Source: Osmia lignaria lignaria (Eukaryota; Arthropoda; Insecta; Hymenoptera; Megachilidae). From it: DNA of 64,000 nucleotides. The translations under genes were made by a program, and so were the position numbers. Numbering within the stretch: the stretch's first letter is position 1; each line of letters opens with the position of its first letter. The notes beneath the pieces were generated by a model. The model was not told the DNA's origin. It did not search any database and was given only the letters and a program-made list of their open reading frames with translations. This document shows positions 31,623-41,087 of this stretch, one piece after another. The DNA lies in the NCBI RefSeq assembly GCF_051020975.1, contig NC_135034.1, positions 3,286,001-3,350,000 on the forward strand, written 5' to 3'.

Positions 31623-33097
31623 TTATTGTTGCTGCAGCAGCTGCATTTGCCGCTGATGCTGCTCGTTCTGCTGCTGCAGCAACAGCTGCACGTCCCGCAC
31701 CAATTTTTGATCTGAAAGAGAAATAAAAAAAAAAATATATATATATATATTACAGGCATGTTTCTGAATCATACAATATATGCATTTTCCAGAGTTTCTT
31801 TTAATTTTACTTGAACTCTTTTACCATTATTAAAGTTGAAATAATACTTACAATCGTTTTCAGACTGCTCCATTTTTTTTTAAATTTTATTTTTATTATT
31901 TTTTATTATTACGTTTATGTTCTGAAACAAAAATATGTAGATGTAATATTTGCAAAAAAAGATATAAGTAATAACAGTTACATTAATATTAATTAATGAC
32001 TAGCGGTGGAAGATTATCGATTACAGTGGTATAGTGTTCATGTTGTATAGAACGAAAGTCACACGAACGGCGACAAGACCGTATATATCGAAACACATCT
32101 ATACTTTTTAAAGCGTATTAGGATAACTAACATTCAATATGTACTTCTTATATATTTTTTTATTATAATCATTGAATACGAATCCGGAAACTATTTTCAA
32201 CAGTGGCTAAAATTTTTGATTATTCCAATTGCGAAATATATAAAATATTATGAACTACGTATGTTTAAACGTCGATAAAAGTGATAAAAATGACATTCGA
32301 AATGCAGTAGTACTCAAATATTTTTTTTCTTTAAATTCAAGTTGTAAAAAAAGAAATTTTAATTATTATATGCATGTGCGATTTCAAACCAAGTTTACTG
32401 TCGACTAGTATAAATATATATAAAAAAAAAATTATTCGTTTGTTCCCCCATTTAATTGCGTTCGTTATTTAACACCCGAACAACGTTTCTAATAGCGATA
32501 AACGGTTCCTACATTCGTATTCAGCGCTCATTCAACCGTTAGAAAGCAATATTGAATATAAACATTTTAAATAGAAATAAAAGGTTTTATTGATAATAAA
32601 AAAAAAGAAAATATCTATTCATATTTGTTAACATATTTGTATTACTTTTTTATTATAATAATTGTAATAAAAATTTGTTAACAATTCAAAATCTAAAGTT
32701 AAATAATGAAAATAATAAGTTATTCTTTGATGTAATAAAAATATTTTTGGTCAAAGTAACTATAATAATACACCAACTAAATAAACCGTACCACCAGCCA
32801 TTAAGAATTATTAATATATATTATTATATACAACGTATACAAAAATAAAATATTGCTCGTTCCGTACTTACCACCTGTTCGATTCACTGATCGTATGAAA
32901 CTGAGCAGGAATCTCTGACTTCCAAAGGGAGAGAGGTGGTGGGGCACATTCCAGGATCGCACAAATTGTTCTCTATGTTTACATTCCTGTTGGTATGTGC
33001 GTAGTAGCTTATATTGAACATAAATATTCGTAAATATTCTATTCACCTCAAATGCGCAAAAACCAAACGGCGTACAGTCAATGATGGAAATATTCAT
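31623..33097 (-). CDS. Putative two-exon gene, 104 aa, glutamine-rich coiled-coil end
   Basis: I do not recognise this gene. The model is exon 1 at 33,097-32,872 and exon 2 at 31,711-31,623, both on the minus strand. Exon 1 starts at an ATG preceded by an in-frame TAA and ends at a strong donor (GTAAGT, 32,871-32,866) after 226 nt, in phase 1. Exon 2 begins after a pyrimidine-rich acceptor ending TTTCTCTTTCAG and stays open for 89 nt to a TAA. The total is 315 nt, exactly 105 codons. The N-terminal 75 residues are rich in aromatic, Cys and Arg residues. The C-terminus (RDVQLLLQQNEQHQRQMQLL) looks like a short coiled coil. The intron is about 1.16 kb and contains a (TA)n run near 31,735-31,751. 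This is an inference from splice signals and frame; no transcript was seen. It could instead be a transposon gag fragment or chance. Confidence 0.35.
31810..32790. other. AT-rich sequence without recognisable features
   Basis: Low-complexity AT-rich DNA lying within the intron of the putative minus-strand gene. Apart from poly-A/T runs I see nothing to support: the open frame at 31,811-31,996 is an artefact of low complexity, and I found no repeat or inverted repeat. Confidence 0.5.
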
Positions 33098-33137
33098 ACC
33101 CTCTTAATGTAGCCAAGAAATGTACAAAGTATAAGTA

Positions 33138-33832
33138 CAGTAAGTGTAATAAAAAGTGTCTAGTCAACGTTTAGAACAGAATACCTCATTTAAAATTGGA
33201 CCAAATAACTTGAGGTTTTTTTTAATGAGAAAATACAAATTTATTTATTAAGATATGTGTTTTTGTCGTTTAAAAAAATTACAATTTGTTGAAATTGTGA
33301 AAAAAAATAGTAAAAGGCAATTTTTTTCATCTCTTTTCATGTGAGCCTATAATAAGAATTTGAAATATGTCTTTCGTAAATTCAAATAAGTTGTGGGTAT
33401 GCAGAAAATTTCGTCGAGATCTGCCAATGCACTTAGAAGTTACAAATAATTAAAATTTCTGATAAAATGTGACTATTTATATTCTTAGATGAATAAAAAG
33501 TCGCGATTTTCGAAAATTTTAATTACTTGGTAGTGCTAAATACATTGACCGATCTCGATGAAATTTTCATCATACACATAACACACTTAAATTTACAAAT
33601 GTCATATTTTAAATTTTCATTGCAAACTCACATAAAAAAGTTAATAAAAAATTGCCTTCTACTATTTTCTTTCACGATTTCAACAAATTGCAATTTTTTA
33701 AAACGACAAAAGCACATATCTTAGTAAATGAATGTGTATAAGTTCTCAAAAAAAACCTCAAGTCATTTGGTCCAATTTTAAATGAGGTAATCTGTTTCAA
33801 ACGGTAACCGAACACTGTTTTATTACACTCAG
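33138..33832. mobile_element. Palindromic mariner-like MITE (695 bp)
   Basis: The whole element is a diverged palindrome with its axis near 33,480. Its ends pair as CAGTAAGTGTAATAAAAAGTG (33,138 on) and, on the reverse strand, CTGAGTGTAATAAAACAGTG (from 33,832), each next to TA (33,136-33,137 and 33,833-33,834). The TA target and CAGT-like start fit a Tc1/mariner-type non-autonomous element. The arms also share AATACCTCATTTAAAATTGG / TTTGGTCCAATTTTAAATG and ATTTCGTCGAGATC / GATCTCGATGAAAT. It has no transposase coding capacity; the 33,527-33,724 open frame lies within an arm. Confidence 0.7.
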
Positions 33833-33834
33833 TA

Positions 33835-34560
33835 TACAACCTGTCGGAATACGTTTTCTTCGATAAAACGTAATGTGTCGCGATGTGCTTTTACAATCCG
33901 ACTCTGGTAAAAAAGTTGAAGATTATTCAGTTCGAAGAATAATGTAATAATTATAAAATTATACACTGGGCATTAAACAATCTTCATTTAAACCCAATGA
34001 AGAATTTATTGGCAATATTGAAAAATTTAATTTACATAAATAAACCTGTAAACAAAAAAAAATTAGCTTCGTGAAGCAAATAAGGCAACGTGAGATAAAA
34101 TCATAACGATATAAATATACGAATCAGTGCCAAGACGCATAAAGCGACGCGTGGAAATGTAATTGAATATTAAGTAATGCAAATTTTAATGCAAGTATTT
34201 CTGAATTTATGTTACATTAGATCCATTTAACATTGTCATGAGTTTTGTACTTATACTGCATTGCTTTACGTATGGAAAACGTTGATGTTCAGCGCTGACA
34301 TCGTACCGTCGTATTCAATGAATGAAAAACTTATTATTGCCGCAAAATTCATTATTTTCCACTTATCACTCAATGTAACGGAAATCTACTATAAGTTGGC
34401 CTATTATTGCGATCGTCCTCACAACATAAACAAACATAGCTAGAACTCATAGACAAATCGCGTACTCAGTTGAAACGAATACATGGCAACGTTACATCTT
34501 CAATTGATTGATACTTGATTGAATCATTTGAAAATTGCTCGAAGGTAGTCGTTTTTAACT
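33835..34560. other. Spacer between MITE and Helitron
   Basis: AT-rich DNA with no convincing gene. The 60-codon frame at 34,261-34,443 has no domain or splice context that I recognise. The Helitron 5' terminus (expected to start with TC after an A) may lie in the last ~100 bp here but cannot be fixed from one copy. Confidence 0.5.
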
Positions 34561-34594
34561 AATAATATTGAATTTTCGAAAATCCAAAACCGGC

Positions 34595-34910
34595 CACGTC
34601 TGGTTGGAGCGACTGGCAATTGTTTCCAAAATCCAAAACTGACCACGTCTGCTTGGAGCGACAAATAATTGTTTGTAAAAACAAACCAACCGCGTCTGCT
34701 TGGAGCGACCAATAATTGTTTATAAAAACAAACCAATCGCGTCTGCTTGGAGCGACCAATAACTGTTTGTAATAAAAAACAAACCGACCACATCTGCTTA
34801 GAGCGACAAATAATTGTTTGTAAAAAAAGACAAACCGACCACGTCTGCTTGGAGCGACCAATTGTTTCTAAAATAAATAAAAAACAAACCAACCACGTTT
34901 GCTTGAAGCG
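34595..34910 (+). repeat. Seven ~50-bp tandem repeats in the Helitron leader
   Basis: Seven copies of a unit containing CACGTCTGCTTGGAGCGACC followed by AATAATTGTTTGTAAAAAC. The CACGTC/CGCGTC core starts at 34,595, 34,644, 34,691, 34,738, 34,789, 34,840 and 34,894, giving spacings of 47 to 54 bp. The last unit runs directly into the start codon at 34,911. The related AGCGACCAACTGG string appears once more at the 3' end of the element (40,604-40,616). Open frames across this tract on both strands are repeat by-products. Confidence 0.85.
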
Positions 34911-36056
34911 ATGGGTAGACCTACAAAACATGCATCCCGTATAAGGAAGTATCGTGCGAATGAATCAAACGACGCCACGCAATTACGTCTGTACAAAAAT
35001 TGCAAAAGAAATACAGAAACACGATGTCATGAAACTATTAACGAACGCCATTTGAGATTATCTGCAATGCGAAAATATATGCGTTCAAAATTATTGCGTG
35101 AAACGATAGAGGAGAAAAAACGTCGCCTAACGATAATTTATAATCGTTTAAAGAACGAATCTGTCGAAGAACGATCACATAGGCTTAGATTAATCAGTAG
35201 GCGCCTAGCAAACGAATCTGCTGAGGAACGATCACGTAGATTGAGATTAATCCATAGACGCTTAGCGAACGAATCTGCTAAGGAACGATCACGTAGATTG
35301 AGATTAATCCATAGACGCTTAGCGAACGAATCTGCTGAGGAACGATCACGTAGATTGAGATTAATCCGCAGACGTTTAGCGAACGAATCTGCTGAGGAAC
35401 GATCACGTAGATTGAGGTTAATCCACGGACGTTTATCCAATCAATGTATCGAAGAACGTTCACATCGTCTAATGCTCATGAAAAATCGTAATCGTAAAGT
35501 ATTTTTAAGGGAAAGTACCGAATCAAAAACCACACGTTTAAGAGATATGCGCGAACGAGCTAAAAACCAAAGGAAAGAACGTTTCCTCCAGGAAGATTAC
35601 TTTGAATCGGCTATTCATATTTTTGCTGATGTACCGTGTGCGGTGTGTTGCAAGACTTTATATCCGCAGCAACGTTACGCTTTACACACGCAGCCTTTGT
35701 CTGATCTAATTCCTGCAAATCTAATGGAATCAGAGAAGATAACAACATGTTCTCGTTGTCTAAATCATCTTAAAAAGCACAAAGTTCCATCACAGGCATT
35801 TTGGAATAAAATGGAACTAATGTCTGTACCTCAGGAGATAGCAGATTTATCGGAAATCGAGAAACAAATGTTGTGTAGAATAGTGCCGTTTCTTAAAATC
35901 ATGAAAATTCAAAATCGCTTCAGTCAGGATTGGTGCAAAGGTCAGGTAGTCCTATTTGCCCGCGATGTGTTCGAAGTAGCCGAGCAACTTCCAGTCCAAT
36001 TAAACCATACCGGTATAATGATTGTAGTGGAAAGTTACGAAAATTTGGAACGATAG
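34911..36056 (+). pseudogene. Helitron segment 1: 19-residue repeats and DUF6570-like zinc region
   Basis: The start ATG at 34,911 (MGRPTKHASRIRKYR) is preferred over the upstream in-frame ATG at 34,899, which lies inside the leader repeat. Residues ~80-190 are six copies of a 19-residue unit (RLANESAEERSRRLRLIHR type), a charged, probably helical array encoded by a 57-bp DNA repeat. Residues ~240-380 carry paired Cys motifs (CAVCCKTL and CSRCLNHLKKHKVP) and GQVVLFARDVFEVAEQLP, the layout of the DUF6570-type region found N-terminal in animal Helitrons. Minus-strand open frames here are shadows of the 57-bp repeat. The segment ends at a TAG after YENLER; homology continues immediately (RQFKIDVGKLRVALQWL). 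Confidence 0.85.
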
Positions 36057-36803
36057 CGACAATTTAAAATAGATGTTGGAAAGCTTCGGGTAGCCTTACA
36101 ATGGCTATTACAAAATAATGCTTTGTACAAAGACGTACAACCATGTTTTTCAAACATTACCAGTAATATTTTCGAAATAGCTCATGTCATTGAACAGCCG
36201 GCTATTGTAACAGAGGAAATTGAAATTGCACAAAGAAATACTGAACCAAACAGTAGATTTGTAGACGTTGGTCAGAATGTAGCTATTTTACGAGGCACGT
36301 TTCATCAAGCTAGCGATCGCTTCAGTATCGAATCTCGTGGCAAGCAGTGTACTGGCATAGCTGTAGTTGCATGTGTTGCGTTTCATTCCCTTGATCCTAG
36401 TACGTGGTGTACTAGTGATGTCGATTATGTGGTAGGAGATAAATATTATCGTGATTGCATTGAAGCGCGAAGTATTCCTAACCCCAACGAAATCAATGTA
36501 GACTATTTAGCCGCAACTGAATTATTGCCACATGTAATATTTAATAATAGGCGAATCAGTATTAACGTTGACTATGAAATGTCGGTAAATGGTCACATTG
36601 ATATTGATAACGGTGATGATGGATTTCCAAATTTAAAAAATGGTTTGATTACATTTTTTCAACGGTATATGTACGGAATTCTTACTGCGAATCTTACGTC
36701 AATAGCCGTATCATGCAGCAACCAGTCGGAGACCACCTGTTATTGGTTGTTTGATTCCCATGCAAGAGGTCCAAAAGGATATAAAGCACCTCATGCTGTA
36801 TGA
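36057..36803 (+). pseudogene. Helitron segment 2: cysteine-protease-like domain
   Basis: It continues in the frame of segment 1 after the TAG. About 36,290-36,790 encodes a domain with GKQCTGIAVVACVAFHSL (possible catalytic Cys in QCT) and WLFDSHARGPKGY (possible His/Asp pair). This resembles papain-fold proteases or deubiquitinase-like domains that some animal Helitrons carry between the zinc region and the Rep domain. It is assigned by motif only; catalytic activity is inference. The frame closes at TGA 36,801-36,803 because of a frameshift near GCTGTATGAAATTTACTAC. The next segment overlaps by 4 bp in another frame. Confidence 0.65.
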
Positions 36804-38473
36804 AATTTACTACTATTGATGTTTTACACGCCACTTTGCGTCGTAATTTGTATGCGAAACATGGCAACAGTAATGTATTAAATATCTACTCATTAACACC
36901 TGTAACAATTGCATCCCAGAGAAATAGATCTTCACTGGTAGAAAGAATGCAACATCTATCAGTTGTGACCCCACGAAATGAATCCGACGCAACACGAATT
37001 ATTTTCGAAACAAGCATGTTACGTTCGATTGACGAAGGTGTTCCCAACATTGATAATATTGTCTCTATCAGTAATAATAATAATAATAACGCAGAAAATG
37101 ACCCGATACAACTGGCAAATATACATAGAAAAACAGCGCCTCCTTTGAACCTAGAGAGGGAGAGAAGAATTGAAGAACTGTGTTGGTACTTCCTGTTTCC
37201 AGATGGAAAAAATGGATTCAGAGAGCATCGTGACATCCCAATAACACCATTAGATTACTTCCAAGCACGTATTCTGAGCAATGACAAACGGTTCCAACGA
37301 ACAGATTATCTGTTCTTCGCATTATCTGTGGTTGAATATTACCGCGCAAAAGCTAGCATTTCAGTGTCATGTAGAATGCGCCAAGGTGAATATACTCCAG
37401 AGGGATTAGTAGACAACATACATCTCACAATGAGAAACATAAGAGGATCGGTATCATACTGGAAACGATGGTGTTCGGAATTAATCGCCATGGTCCGAAG
37501 TCTTGGACCGCCCACATGGTTTGCTACGTTCTCTTGTAATGATCTAAACTGACCAGATATGTTGAAGGCATTACTACTATCCGAAGGTCAATCAACGACC
37601 GAACTTGAAAACCTAACGTTTGCAGATCGACTACAGTTGGTTCAGAGACACCCTGTAGTTATTGCAAGACAATGTACGTTACGCGTAAACGCGTTAATGC
37701 AGTATTTAAAAAACTCGCATTGCTTAGGCGGCGTTGTTACCGATTTTTGGTATAGAATTGAATTTCAAAATAGGGGAAGTCCACATTTGCACATGCTTAT
37801 TTGGTGTGCAAACGTGCCTGATTTCCTAACCAACGAAGGCCAAAACGTTATTGAGAAAATTGTATCTTGTTCATTGGAAATCGAAAATCACGATATGAAC
37901 GATATAGTTCAAAAAGTCCAAATTCATAAACATTCTCATACATGTTACAAAGATCGTAATAATCGTTCTTGTCGATTTGGATTCCCCAGACCGATAAGTG
38001 AAAGAACGATGTGTTTAGGCCTAGATGACACACTTGCCAACAACGGGCGTTTCTGCATACTTAAGAGAACCGCAAATGAAGTTATGGTGAATAATTACAA
38101 CCCAAATCTTTTAAAGCTTTGGAAAGCAAACATGGATATTCAACCATGCGGAAATGTTACAGACGTCGCATATTATATTGCTAAATACGCAAGTAAATGC
38201 GAGCCGCAGAACACAGGAAATATTATTAAAGAAGCCGTTTCACGAGCGAAACGCCGAAACGATACCATCCGAAATCAATTATTTTCGGTATCTATGGCAA
38301 TTCTATCTCAACGTATGGTCACTGCCATAGAATGTGCTTATCGATTATGCCATCTGCCTCTTAAAATGAGCTCGCGAAAAGCTGTATTTATAAACAGCTG
38401 TCGGCCTGAGCAGAGATATAGAATTCTGCGATTTGAAGAAAATGGAATTCTCAATAACATCATTTTTCAATAA
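36800..38473 (+). pseudogene. Helitron segment 3: Helitron_like_N and HUH Rep endonuclease
   Basis: A continuous frame apart from TGA at 37,550-37,552, which replaces the Trp in SCNDLN-W-PDML. Residues around 37,160-37,820 form the Helitron_like_N region (DYFQARILSNDKRFQRTDY, PPTWFATFSC). The HUH motif is seen as RGSPHLHMLIW at ~37,771-37,803. The two-tyrosine motif is VAYYIAKYASK at ~38,164-38,196, giving both Rep tyrosines. These are the residues that nick DNA and form the 5'-phosphotyrosine link in rolling-circle transposition, so the catalytic motifs survive although the frame does not. The C-terminal end (INSCRPEQRYRILRF) runs out at a frameshift near 38,455. A 10-base string, TCAATAACAT, occurs twice 16 bp apart there, so a 16-bp duplication would explain the shift. 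Confidence 0.85.
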
Positions 38474-40559
38474 CATATTCGATCGTTACGTAAAGAGGCC
38501 AGACAACCTAGAAAACTTGAGTTTAGCCGAATTTGCTGTCCGATATGAAACAGTTTCAAGTGAAATATGGACAGAAGAAGATGGCGACGCTGAACTTAGA
38601 ACTGACGATGAAGAAATTTCGAGATCGAAGTTTATAAAATTGCAGGACAATACCCGAATGCGAATAAGAAATAAACCAACTGTACTCCGCCACCGGTATT
38701 ATACCCTGAATAGTGATAGAGAAGGATACTTCTATAACTTAATAGTGTGTTACATTCCATTTCGTGATGAAAGTACACTTATGTCCGAAAACGAATCTTC
38801 AGAACAATGTTTTCTTCGACGGCAACACGAGTTGAAACCTATGTTGGGTAACGCAACCGTCGAACAATTTACTCACGCAGAACAAATTATTGAAGCGGCG
38901 CTCGCCCAGGCTGTTGCTTTGAATATTGTACATGAAGAAGAAACTAATGAACATTTAAGAGATCCAGTCGGAATTTATGCCGACGAAACAATATATTATG
39001 ATCAAGGTGATTTATATGAAGATCAACAGCAAGAAACAATAGCAATGCCAGAAGACGTGTTCCGTAATAGTATTCGAAGTCTTAATATTCAACAGAAAGA
39101 CTTATTAAAATCAGTTTCCGCAGTAATTGAGAAATATATTTAAAAAAATGATGATGAAAATACGGACCAAATATTGCTTTTTATTACCGGAGGAGCTGGT
39201 AGTGGCAAGTCGTTTATTTTAAAATTACTTGTTGAACACGTTAAACGCTGCTATAATCCTACAGTTGATACGATGATAAAACCATCTTTCATTGAAGTAG
39301 CTTCTTTGACTAGCCTCGCTGCCCGTCAAATATTCGGAAAAACTCTGCATTCCTTGTTCTCGTTGCCTATTAAAAAAGGTACTGCAATGACCTATCGACG
39401 ACTGACAGGACAGAGGCTCGAACAGGAGAGACGAAAGTGGCGTCATACAAGGTGGTTGATTATCGACGAGATATCAATGGTATCTTATGAGAATTTGCAA
39501 ATAATTCATTTAAGATTGCAAGAATTCAAAACAAATGATAAACTATATGGTGGCGTAAATGTACTTCTCTTTGGCGATATCATGCAGTTGCCCCCAGTAA
39601 AAGGAGACTGGTGTTTTGTACAGCCACATTGGTGTACTGCAAAAATTAATTTATGGCATCAATTTTCATTCTGCGAACTCACCATTAATATGCGACAAAG
39701 AGATGACGTTGAGTTCATCGATTTATTGAATAAGCTTCGGTTTGGGGAAGTGACAACTTCTCAACTGGAAATATTATGCGAACGAAGAAGAGTTCCTCTA
39801 ACCGGAGAGTTCGAGGATGGTGCAGCAGTAAGAATATTCCCAACGATAAAATTAGTGGATGAATATAATTCAAAAATGACTGATGAATTAGCAAAATCAC
39901 ACCGAATGTACGTCATTGATGCAATAGACGAATCCCGTGAGGCAGCTACATATGGAAAAAGGCCACCAGAAAATGTCATACCTACAAATGTAAATAATTG
40001 TGGCATACTGTTACATACAATAAAGTTAACTGAAGGATCGCGAATCATGCTGCGACGAAATATATCAATTTCTGATGGTTTGATAAACGGCGCAATGGGA
40101 ATAGTGAAGAAATTTACATGGCCAGCACTTCGAAGAGATCAACTAGAACAGGGAGAGTGGCCGGACGCGGTACTTATAAAATTTGACGACGAGTCCATTG
40201 GAAATAGATTTAAAGATATCGACGGTTACATCCCAATATCTCCAGTTGCAGCAACGTTTCAGGCGACGAAAGGTTATGGGGACGTCGAGCGCAGAATGTT
40301 ACCACTTATTCTAAGTTGAGCAGTAACAGTGAATAAATTACAATGGACTACATTAAACAAAGCTGTAATTGATCTTGGCAAAAAGAATTTTGCAAAAGGC
40401 CAAATTTACGTCGCTCTTAGTCGTGTCAAAAGTTTAGATGGTTTAGCTCTATCTGATTGAGCACCAAACAAAGTCCTCGTTAAACCGCATGACGAAAGAG
40501 CACTCGCAGAAATGCGAAGATTACGACGGTTACTTTTGCAAAGAAACAGTCCAAATTAG
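38474..40559 (+). pseudogene. Helitron segment 4: Pif1-like superfamily 1 helicase
   Basis: The frame is taken up at about 38,457 (NNIFDRYVKRPDNLENLSL) and stays the same to 40,559, broken by TAA 39,141, TGA 40,317 and TGA 40,458. Helicase motifs in order: Walker A GGAGSGKS (~39,187), Walker B WLIIDEISMVS (~39,454), motif III LLFGDIMQLPPV (~39,566), NMRQRDDVEF (~39,688), and motif VI GQIYVALSRVKSLDGL (~40,399), the last lying after the TGA at 40,317. These are characteristic of the Pif1/RecD-like helicase fused to Rep in Helitrons, which unwinds the displaced strand. All motifs are recognisable, so decay is fairly recent. Confidence 0.85.
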
Positions 40560-40616
40560 CTTCCAGCGACTGATACCTGAAGAAGGAAGCCAACCCTTCT
40601 TTTAGCGACCAACTGG

Positions 40617-41087
40617 TAGAGAAAATGACGAAGTCTATTTTTTTTTTTTTCATTTCATTTCATTTCACGGATAATGTTGAAAAGTCGCAATCGGTATATT
40701 CCCTGTAGAGTAAACGCCGAAAGAAAAAAATATAAATGAAGCCGTACGTTTTCTCGAAATAAAAATTGGCAGAAATGAAAAAATTCAAAATTTTTTTTTA
40801 ACGGAACCCTTCGGGAGACATACTCTACCAGATGCAAAAGGTTTCGATCCAATTGGTCCATCCGTCCCGGAATAATCGGCACATATACATTAAAAATTAT
40901 TAAGAATGAAAAAATGCAACATATTTTTTTCATGGGACTATTAGGGAGTTATACTATATAAAACGCAAAAAGTTTCCTTCCGATTGGTCCATCCGTCTCG
41001 ACGTAATCGGTGAACATACATAAAAAGAAAAAAAAAAAAAATACATACACATCGAATTGAGTATCCTCCTCATTTTCGAAGTCGGAT
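40617..41087 (+). mobile_element. 3' end of an RTE-like LINE (no coding part)
   Basis: After a T-rich stretch there are two diverged ~130-bp tandem copies (about 40,775-40,905 and 40,905-41,030), each with ATTGGTCCATCCGTC and a following GTAATCGG...CATATACAT or similar. Then come an A-rich run and CATCGAATTGAGTATCCTCC ... TTCGAAGTCGGAT. From memory this ending resembles common insect RTE-type LINE tails; I cannot search to confirm. TTCGAAGTCGGAT also occurs at about 31,004. The 40,655-40,933 minus frame is not convincing as a gene. Confidence 0.45.

Larger units (their letters stand above)
34911..40559 (+). pseudogene. Helitron Rep/helicase polyprotein pseudogene (overall)
   Basis: One ancestral reading frame of about 1,880 codons can be followed through the segments annotated separately below. 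Breaks: TAG at 36,054-36,056, frameshift near 36,800, TGA at 37,550-37,552 (a Trp position in the family), frameshift near 38,455, TAA at 39,141-39,143, TGA at 40,317-40,319 (a Trp position) and TGA at 40,458-40,460. After each stop the homologous sequence continues in the same frame, which shows these are mutations rather than gene boundaries. The natural end is TAG at 40,557-40,559. The protein would nick and replicate DNA as a rolling-circle transposase. Confidence 0.85.
34561..40616 (+). mobile_element. Decayed autonomous Helitron
   Basis: Rolling-circle transposon of about 6 kb. In order it holds an upstream ~50-bp tandem repeat (34,595-34,910), a single ancestral frame (34,911-40,559) for a Rep/helicase polyprotein, and a candidate 3' terminus. 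The terminus consists of a hairpin with AAGAAGG/CCTTCTT arms at 40,580-40,601, followed 11 nt later by CTGG at 40,613-40,616 and then a T. Helitrons end in CTRR after a hairpin and insert before T, so this fits, though CTGG is less common than CTAG. The 5' end is not defined. Satellite blocks lie on both sides of the segment that contains it. The coding region carries five stops and two frameshifts, so this copy is dead. Confidence 0.8.

Noticed and set aside
31508..31726. Plus-strand Ala/Pro-rich open frame
   Set aside because: It arises from GC-rich trinucleotide-like sequence antisense to the putative exon 2; no start context or domain.
34524..34944. Overlapping open frames on both strands with repetitive peptides (SKQTWSVC, LERPI)
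   Set aside because: They are translations of the ~50-bp tandem repeat before the Helitron frame; no frame is favoured.
35138..35463. Minus-strand frames with NLRDRSSADSFAKRL repeats
   Set aside because: Antisense shadows of the 57-bp repeat that encodes the Helitron 19-residue units.
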